From assembly GCF_036378875.1 (NCBI RefSeq), contig NZ_DASUVO010000103.1, positions 44,957-108,956 on the forward strand: a stretch of DNA of 64,000 bases, written 5' to 3'. A program made the translations under genes and the position numbers. Under the pieces are notes generated by a model. The model had not been told where the DNA came from. It saw only the letters and a program-made list of their open reading frames with translations, and did not search any database. The stretch comes from Actinophytocola sp036378875 (GTDB lineage: Bacteria; Actinomycetota; Actinomycetes; Mycobacteriales; Pseudonocardiaceae). Of this stretch, positions 59,137 through 64,000 are shown one piece after another; the first letter of the stretch is position 1, and each line of letters starts with the position of its first letter.

Positions 59137-60315
59137 ATGCCTTACTACCGCCGCGTCGGGGAGATCCCCCGAAAAAGGCACACTCAGTTCCGCTCACCGG
59201 AGGGCACCCTTTACGCCGAAGAGCTCATGGGTGTCGAGGGCTTCTCGTCCGATTCAGCCCTGCTCTACCACCGGTTTCTGCCGACGGCGATCGTGAACGC
59301 GGAGGCGGTCGACGACCACCGCGGCACACTCACGCCCAACTACCCGCTCATGCCGAGGCACTTCCGCACCCAGGACCTCAAGTCCGAGGGCCAGCAGGAG
59401 GTCGACGCGGTTACCGGCCGCCGCACGCTCTTCGGCAACAGCGACGTGACGATCACCTTCGCCATCGCCACCGCGCCAAGCCCGCTGTACCGCAACGCGG
59501 TGGGCGACGAGCTGATCTACGTGCAGACCGGCGCCGCGACCGTCGAGACGATCTACGGCGTGCTGGAGGTGACCGACGGCGACTACCTCGTGCTGCCGAC
59601 CTCCACCACCTACCGCGTCCTCCCGCACGGCGAGACCCGCCTGTACATCCTGGAGGCCACCGGACACATCGGCCCGCCCAAGCGGTACCTGTCCACCAAG
59701 GGCCAGTTCCTGGAGCACGCGCCGTACTGCGAGCGCGACCAGCGTGGGCCGGCCGAGCCACTGCTCAAGGACGGGACCGACGTGCCCGTGCTCGTCCGGC
59801 ATCGGGCGGGGATCACCCGGTTCACCTACGCCAACCACCCGTTCGATGTCGTCGGCTGGGACGGCTGCCTCTACCCGTGGGCGTTCAACATCCGCGACTT
59901 CGAGCCGATCACCGGGCGCGTCCACCAGCCGCCGCCGGTGCACCAGACCTTCGAGGGCCCCAACTTCGTCGTGTGCTCGTTCTGCCCACGCAAGGTCGAC
60001 TACCACCCGGACGCCATCCCCGTGCCCTACAACCACGCGAACGTGGACTCCGACGAGCTGATGTTCTACGTCGGCGGCAACTACGAGGCACGCAAGGGCT
60101 CGGGCATCGCGGTCGGCTCGCTGTCGCTGCACCCGTCCGGGTTCACGCACGGCCCACAGCCCGGTGCCGCGGAGGCCGCCCTCGGCGTGGACTACTTCGA
60201 CGAGACCGCGGTCATGGTCGACACGTTCCGCCCGCTGGAGATCGGCGAGGCGGGTGTCGGGTGCGAGGACCCGGCCTACGCGTGGTCCTGGTCAGGCCGA
60301 GGCCCCACCGGCTAG
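59137..60315 (+). CDS. hmgA: Homogentisate 1,2-dioxygenase
   Basis: A 392-residue cupin-fold, Fe(II)-dependent ring-cleavage enzyme that opens homogentisate to maleylacetoacetate. N-terminal beta-barrel to about 260; the iron site lies in the C-terminal cupin: VPYNHANVDSDELMFYVGG near 292-310 gives His and Glu ligands, and LHPSGFTHGPQPG near 332-344 the second His. Length is shorter than mammalian (445) but normal for the actinobacterial form. GGAGAGG precedes ATG 59137. It diverges from the fahA operon at the shared palindrome. Its last 24 bp overlap the convergent DUF397 gene. Confidence 0.92.
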   Translation: MPYYRRVGEIPRKRHTQFRSPEGTLYAEELMGVEGFSSDSALLYHRFLPTAIVNAEAVDDHRGTLTPNYPLMPRHFRTQDLKSEGQQEVDAVTGRRTLFGNSDVTITFAIATAPSPLYRNAVGDELIYVQTGAATVETIYGVLEVTDGDYLVLPTSTTYRVLPHGETRLYILEATGHIGPPKRYLSTKGQFLEHAPYCERDQRGPAEPLLKDGTDVPVLVRHRAGITRFTYANHPFDVVGWDGCLYPWAFNIRDFEPITGRVHQPPPVHQTFEGPNFVVCSFCPRKVDYHPDAIPVPYNHANVDSDELMFYVGGNYEARKGSGIAVGSLSLHPSGFTHGPQPGAAEAALGVDYFDETAVMVDTFRPLEIGEAGVGCEDPAYAWSWSGRGPTG

Positions 60316-60483
60316 GTCGATGAAGGCGATCCAGGCGGTCGGCGTGACGGTCAGTGCTGGGCCAGCGGGGTTCTTGGAGTCCCGCACGCCGACCGCCTCG
60401 GCCCCGCGAGCCACCTCAACACATTCACCACTTGCGGTACTGAACGTGCTCTTGCGCCATTCCACGCCGTGCAGGTTCGACAT
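60292..60483 (-). CDS. DUF397 protein
   Basis: A 63-residue protein with the DUF397 signature: VEWRKSTFSTASGECVEVAR (8-27), VGVRDSKNPAGPALTVTPTAW (about 31-51). Small partners of XRE/DUF5753 regulators in actinomycetes; the gene follows one by 6 bp. The pairs have been compared to antitoxin-like or developmental switches, but function is not settled. Its 3' end overlaps hmgA by 24 bp on the opposite strand. Confidence 0.88.
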   Translation of the reverse strand: MSNLHGVEWRKSTFSTASGECVEVARGAEAVGVRDSKNPAGPALTVTPTAWIAFIDLAGGASA

Positions 60484-60489
60484 GGTCCC

Positions 60490-61350
60490 TCACATCTCGT
60501 CGTACTTGCGCAGCGCCGACTTCAGGTAGACGTCTGTGCCGCGCGGCTCGATTGCCTTGGTACGCAAGTGATCCAGGGCGAGTTTACAGCGCCGCACATC
60601 CTCGGTGGCCTCCAAATACAGCTCACCGGCACTGCATTGCACGTAGACGACATCCGCGTCAGCGGGCTCAGCGAAGCTGAGAACGCTGAACGCACCAGTC
60701 ACTCCCGGATGCGCGCCGTGATGCGCGCGCAGGATCTGCAGGTTCACATTCGGCAGCTCGATCAGCTCGAGCAGCCAGTTCATCTGCTCTCGCATGACAT
60801 GCAGGTCTCCGACGAGGTGGGTGAGCACTTCCTCGTTGATCACCGCCCACACCCGTAGCGGATCGGCCTCGAACAGGCGGGCTTGGCGAGCCAGCCTTAC
60901 CGCCACCAGCCGCTCGAACCGATCACCTGGCTCATCCGGAAACTGGCCGTCGGCCAGCGCCCGGGCGTATGACTCGGTCTGGAACAGGCCGGGGATCAGC
61001 TGCGGCTGGTAGGTCTGCACCTGGAAGGCCTCGGTTTCCAGGCCGATGTACTCCGAGTACTGCGTGGAGATCACGTCCCGGTACCTGCGCCACCAGCCCG
61101 GCTCGTTGGCGGCCTTCGCCTGGTCGACCAACCGTTCGCGGTCTGCGAGGTCATCCACCCCGTAGAGGTCGAGCAGGTCGATCACGTCGCGCGGCTTGGC
61201 GCCCACCATCGCCGTCTCGATCTTGTAGACCTTGGAACGGGACCAACCCAGCATGTCGGCGACATCGTCGCGTCGGAGGAGCTTGTCTTCGCGTAGCCGG
61301 CGCAGCTCGATGGCCAGCCTGCGGCGCTGGACGGTGGGGCTTTTCTGCAC
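60490..61350 (-). CDS. XRE-family regulator with DUF5753
   Basis: A 286-residue regulator. The N-terminal HTH (about 10-65) shows LAIELRRLREDKLLRRDDVADMLGWSRSKVYKIE. The C-terminal DUF5753 part (about 100-280) begins YIGLETEAFQVQTYQPQLIPGLFQTESYARAL and includes WAVINEEVLTHLVGD and LQILRAHHGAHPGVTGAFSVL. This is the Streptomyces-type WhiJ/BldB-like paired regulator with a downstream DUF397 gene. ATG at 61350, 27 bp from a Crp-type palindrome in the divergent gap. Confidence 0.87.
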   Translation of the reverse strand: MQKSPTVQRRRLAIELRRLREDKLLRRDDVADMLGWSRSKVYKIETAMVGAKPRDVIDLLDLYGVDDLADRERLVDQAKAANEPGWWRRYRDVISTQYSEYIGLETEAFQVQTYQPQLIPGLFQTESYARALADGQFPDEPGDRFERLVAVRLARQARLFEADPLRVWAVINEEVLTHLVGDLHVMREQMNWLLELIELPNVNLQILRAHHGAHPGVTGAFSVLSFAEPADADVVYVQCSAGELYLEATEDVRRCKLALDHLRTKAIEPRGTDVYLKSALRKYDEM

Positions 61351-61376
61351 GACCTAAATCTCAGCCCACCTGGAAT

Positions 61377-61392
61377 TGTGATGTCAATCACA
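61377..61392. promoter_or_regulatory. Crp/GlxR-type binding site
   Basis: TGTGATGTCAATCACA is an exact match to the Crp-family consensus TGTGA-n6-TCACA with full symmetry. It lies in the divergent gap between the XRE regulator (start 61350) and the secreted sugar-dehydrogenase-like gene (start 61488). Confidence 0.7.
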
Positions 61393-61487
61393 CGACAGCG
61401 TGGCCATGCCGTAACACCGTCGAGTGAAACGTAACGCGCGCGCGGGCCGACGTTTGGAGCAACGACACGCCGGCATTAGGGGGCATC

Positions 61488-63752
61488 GTGCGTACTCATC
61501 GTGGATTCGCGCGCCCGAAAACAGGACTGCTGCTGACCGCCGGCCTCGTCGCCGCGGGATTGACCACGGTGCCGGCCGTCGCCGGGGCCGCCGTGCCGAC
61601 CGGCTTCACCGACACCGCGGTGATCAGCGGGCTCAGCTCGCCGACCGCCGCCGTGTTCGCGCCGGACGGCCGGGTGTTCGTCGGCGAGAAGAGCGGGCTG
61701 GTCAAGACGTACGACTCGCTGTCCGACACCACCGCGACCATCGCCGCCGACCTGCGCACGCAGACGCACGACTTCTGGGACCGCGGCCTGCTCGGCATGA
61801 CGCTCGACCCGAGCTTCCCCACCCGGCCGTACCTGTACGTGCTGTACACGTACGACGCGGTACCCGGCGGCACCGCGCCACGATGGGGTGACACGTGCCC
61901 GACCCCGCCCGGCGCGACCGAGGACGGCTGCCTGGTCACCGGCAGGCTGTCCCGGCTCACCATCGGCGCGAACGGCGTGGCGACCGGCGCCGAGCAGGTG
62001 CTGCTCACCGACTGGTGCCAGCAGTACCCGTCGCACTCGATCGGCACCGTCGTGTTCGGGCCGGACGGCGCCCTGTACGTCGGCGGTGGCGACGGCGCGA
62101 GCTTCAACTTCGCCGACTGGGGCCAGCGCGGCAACCCGTGTGCCGACCCGCCCGGCGCGGCCGGCACGAACCTGTCGCCGCCGGACGCCCGCGGCGGCGC
62201 GCTGCGGTCGCAGTCGATTCGGCGGCCTGCCGGCGAGCCGGTCACGCTGGACGGCACGATCGTGCGGGTCGACCCGGACACCGGCGCGCCCATGCCGGGC
62301 AACCCGTTCGCGAGCAACCCGAACGTCAACGCGCAGCGGATCATCGCGTACGGCATGCGCAACCAGTTCCGGTTCACGTTCCGGCCCGGCACCAGCGAGC
62401 TGTGGGTCGGCGACGTCGGCTGGAACACGTGGGAGGAGATCGACCGGATCCCGAACGCCACCGACGGCGTGGCGGAGAACTTCGGTTGGCCCTGCTACGA
62501 GGGCGCGGGCCGGCAGCCCGGCTACGACGGCGCGAACCTGACCGTGTGCGAGTCGCTCTACACGACCGGGCAGAACGCGCCGTACTACACCTACAACCAC
62601 AGCTCGTCGGTCGCGACGGGCGACGGCTGCCCGACCGGTGGCTCGTCGATCGCCGGCGTCGCGTTCGAGACGACCAGCAACTACCCGGCCGCCTACGACG
62701 GCGCGCTGTTCTTCGCCGACAGCTCACGTGGCTGCATCTGGGCCATGCGGCAGGGCGCCAACGGCCTGCCCAACCCGGCGGACATCGTGCCGTTCGTGAC
62801 CGGCGCGAACATCCCGGTCCAGCTGCTGACCGGGCCCGGCGGTGACCTGTTCTACCTGGCGCTCGGCGCCGGCCAACTGCGCCGGGTGAGCTTCACCAGC
62901 GCGAACCGGCCGCCGACCGCGGTCGCCACCGCCACCCCGCAGTCCGGTCCCGCGCCGCTCACCGTGCAGTTCAACGGTTCCGGCTCCTCGGACCCGGACG
63001 GCGGCGCGCTCACCTATGCGTGGGACCTCGACGGTGACGGCGCGTACGACGACTCCACGGCCGTGAACCCGACCTTCACGTACGTGTCGCCGGGCGTGGT
63101 GCCCGTGGGCCTACGGGTGACCGACCCTGGCGGGCTGTCCGGCACGACCACAGTGACCGTGACGGTCGGCCAGCCGCCGAACGACGCTCCCGTGGTGACG
63201 ATCGACAACCCGACGGCGGCCACGCAGTGGAGCGTCGGCCAGACCATCCCGTTCGCGGGCCGGGCATCCGACGCGCAGGACGGAACGCTGCCGGCGTCCG
63301 CGTTCACCTGGCAGCTGACGTTGCAGCACTGCACGACGCAGACCAACTGCCACGCGCACAACGTGCAGAACTGGACGGGGATCTCCTCAGGCAGCTTCGT
63401 CGCGCCGGACCACGAGTACCCGTCGTTCCTCGACCTGACCCTGACCGCGACCGACTCGGCCGGCAACTCGACGTCGCAGACGGTGCGGCTGAACCCGCGC
63501 ACCGTGCAGCTGACCTTCCAGTCGAACCCGAGCGGCGCCCGGCTGGTGGTCAACTCGGTCGAGCAGGTCTCGCCGTTCACCCGGACGGTGATCGTCGGGT
63601 CGAGCAACTCGGTCAGCGCGCCGAGCCCGCAGGTCTTCAAGGGCGGCAAGCTGTACCAGTTCGTGAGCTGGTCGGACGGCGGTGCGCAGAGCCACAACAT
63701 CACCGCACCGGCGGCCGCGACGAACTATCGCGCGACCTTCCGGCGGGCGTGA
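61488..63752 (+). CDS. Secreted PQQ-type sugar dehydrogenase-like protein with PKD domain
   Basis: A 754-residue exported protein: signal peptide about 1-34 (cleavage near AGA/AVP), a GSDH/sorbosone-type six-bladed propeller about 37-470 (WDRGLLGMTLDPSFP, SHSIGTVVFGPDGALYVGGGDG, YGMRNQFRFTFRPGTSELWVGDVG, FGWPCYEG), a PKD domain about 476-560 (YAWDLDGDGAYDDS), an Ig-like segment about 565-665 and a C-terminal repeat-like domain (VQLTFQSNPSGARLVV). Start GTG 61488. Similar in its first two-thirds to the protein at 3071, but lacking LGFP modules. A Crp-type site about 100 bp upstream suggests carbon-status control. Confidence 0.83.
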   Translation: MRTHRGFARPKTGLLLTAGLVAAGLTTVPAVAGAAVPTGFTDTAVISGLSSPTAAVFAPDGRVFVGEKSGLVKTYDSLSDTTATIAADLRTQTHDFWDRGLLGMTLDPSFPTRPYLYVLYTYDAVPGGTAPRWGDTCPTPPGATEDGCLVTGRLSRLTIGANGVATGAEQVLLTDWCQQYPSHSIGTVVFGPDGALYVGGGDGASFNFADWGQRGNPCADPPGAAGTNLSPPDARGGALRSQSIRRPAGEPVTLDGTIVRVDPDTGAPMPGNPFASNPNVNAQRIIAYGMRNQFRFTFRPGTSELWVGDVGWNTWEEIDRIPNATDGVAENFGWPCYEGAGRQPGYDGANLTVCESLYTTGQNAPYYTYNHSSSVATGDGCPTGGSSIAGVAFETTSNYPAAYDGALFFADSSRGCIWAMRQGANGLPNPADIVPFVTGANIPVQLLTGPGGDLFYLALGAGQLRRVSFTSANRPPTAVATATPQSGPAPLTVQFNGSGSSDPDGGALTYAWDLDGDGAYDDSTAVNPTFTYVSPGVVPVGLRVTDPGGLSGTTTVTVTVGQPPNDAPVVTIDNPTAATQWSVGQTIPFAGRASDAQDGTLPASAFTWQLTLQHCTTQTNCHAHNVQNWTGISSGSFVAPDHEYPSFLDLTLTATDSAGNSTSQTVRLNPRTVQLTFQSNPSGARLVVNSVEQVSPFTRTVIVGSSNSVSAPSPQVFKGGKLYQFVSWSDGGAQSHNITAPAAATNYRATFRRA

Positions 63753-63754
63753 GG

Positions 63755-64000
63755 CTATTGGGTGACGGCGATCCGCACGCCGATACCCACCAGCAGGGTG
63801 CCCATCACCGCGTCGATGGTCCGGCGGACCTTCGCCGCGGTGAGGAACCTGCGAAGCACCGTGACCACGTTCGCGAGCACGGTGAACCACACGAGGCTCA
63901 CGCCGGACGCGACGAGCGCGAGCACCGCGGTGTCCAGGGCGGTCGCGTTCGCCGGCAGGAACTGTGGCCACAGGGCGAGGAAGAACACGGCGACCTTGGG
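63755..64000 (-). CDS. LysE-family exporter (N-terminus outside window)
   Basis: The last 81 or so residues of an amino-acid/metabolite exporter. PKVAVFFLALWPQFLPAN is the conserved mid-protein NPKxxxFF segment of RhtB/LysE proteins; then a helix VLALVASGVSLVWFTVLANVV and the final helix IDAVMGTLLVGIGVRIAV. Its stop lies 2 bp from the end of the convergent sugar-dehydrogenase-like gene. The start and first two helices are beyond the right edge. Confidence 0.85.
   Translation of the reverse strand, partial: PKVAVFFLALWPQFLPANATALDTAVLALVASGVSLVWFTVLANVVTVLRRFLTAAKVRRTIDAVMGTLLVGIGVRIAVTQ

Noticed and set aside
1..64000. tRNA or rRNA genes, prophage, or a polyketide/NRPS cluster
   Set aside because: I looked for cloverleaf arms with GGTTCRA loops, phage structural genes and modular synthase motifs and saw none. 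A tRNAscan-SE or antiSMASH run would settle this.

Overview
The window is about 70% G+C, with long overlapping reading frames on both strands, frequent GTG starts and 4-bp ATGA/GTGA gene overlaps. It carries a galactofuranosyltransferase of arabinogalactan synthesis, DUF397 and XRE/DUF5753 genes, a mycothiol-type DinB enzyme and a fused CydDC. Gene order partly follows Mycobacterium tuberculosis (glfT2; serS, septum-formation protein, small zincin; pheA). This points to a mycolata-related actinomycete, most likely Pseudonocardiaceae (Lentzea/Saccharothrix/Amycolatopsis-like). The genus is inference.

Layout. 1-15.8 kb is a cell-envelope region: two tandem GlfT2-type glycosyltransferases (the left one cut by the window edge), a large secreted sugar-dehydrogenase-like protein with PKD and LGFP repeats, a DUF6541 membrane protein, a glycosyltransferase/DUF2304/polyprenyl-glycosyltransferase/flippase operon, an acyltransferase-SGNH enzyme, an L-2-hydroxyglutarate oxidase and a DMT exporter with a possible leader-peptide region. 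16-19.2 kb holds a frameshifted lipoprotein, serS, a septum-formation protein and a zincin. 19.15-22.25 kb is a MerR-VIT/VWA operon with repeated TGACAnTGTCA palindromes. 22.25-23.5 kb is a graveyard of two broken transposases. 23.5-27.7 kb has rtcB, an AurF-like diiron oxygenase with its TetR regulator and operator, and a secreted EEP-fold hydrolase. 27.8-33.4 kb is regulatory (ECF sigma factor, ArsR, a 56-residue membrane protein, a NarL-type two-component pair) plus a lipoprotein and a small membrane protein. 33.6-41.3 kb holds NAT, a DrrAB-type exporter, pheA, a macro-like protein, a SCO5389-like protein, GNAT, coaA, a DinB enzyme and a response regulator. 41.2-46.5 kb has a methyltransferase and a MacB-type ABC system next to a GAF histidine kinase.

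46.5-52.4 kb is the cytochrome bd operon cydA-cydB-cydDC. The CydD ATPase domain is interrupted by about 3.6 in-frame copies of a 114-bp tandem repeat, the most unusual feature of the window. 52.4-53.2 kb is a manganese (yybP-ykoY-type) riboswitch ahead of a UPF0016/TMEM165 transporter. 53.3-56 kb has an MpaB-type oxygenase, an AraC regulator and an NAD-dependent epimerase. 56.3-60.3 kb is a homogentisate (tyrosine catabolism) locus: divergent hmgA versus an unknown gene, fahA and an IclR regulator, with a perfect 17-bp palindrome between them. 60.3-64 kb ends with a DUF397/XRE pair, a Crp-type site, a second secreted sugar-dehydrogenase-like protein and a LysE exporter cut by the right edge.

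I saw no rRNA, tRNA, CRISPR array, prophage or classical secondary-metabolite cluster.
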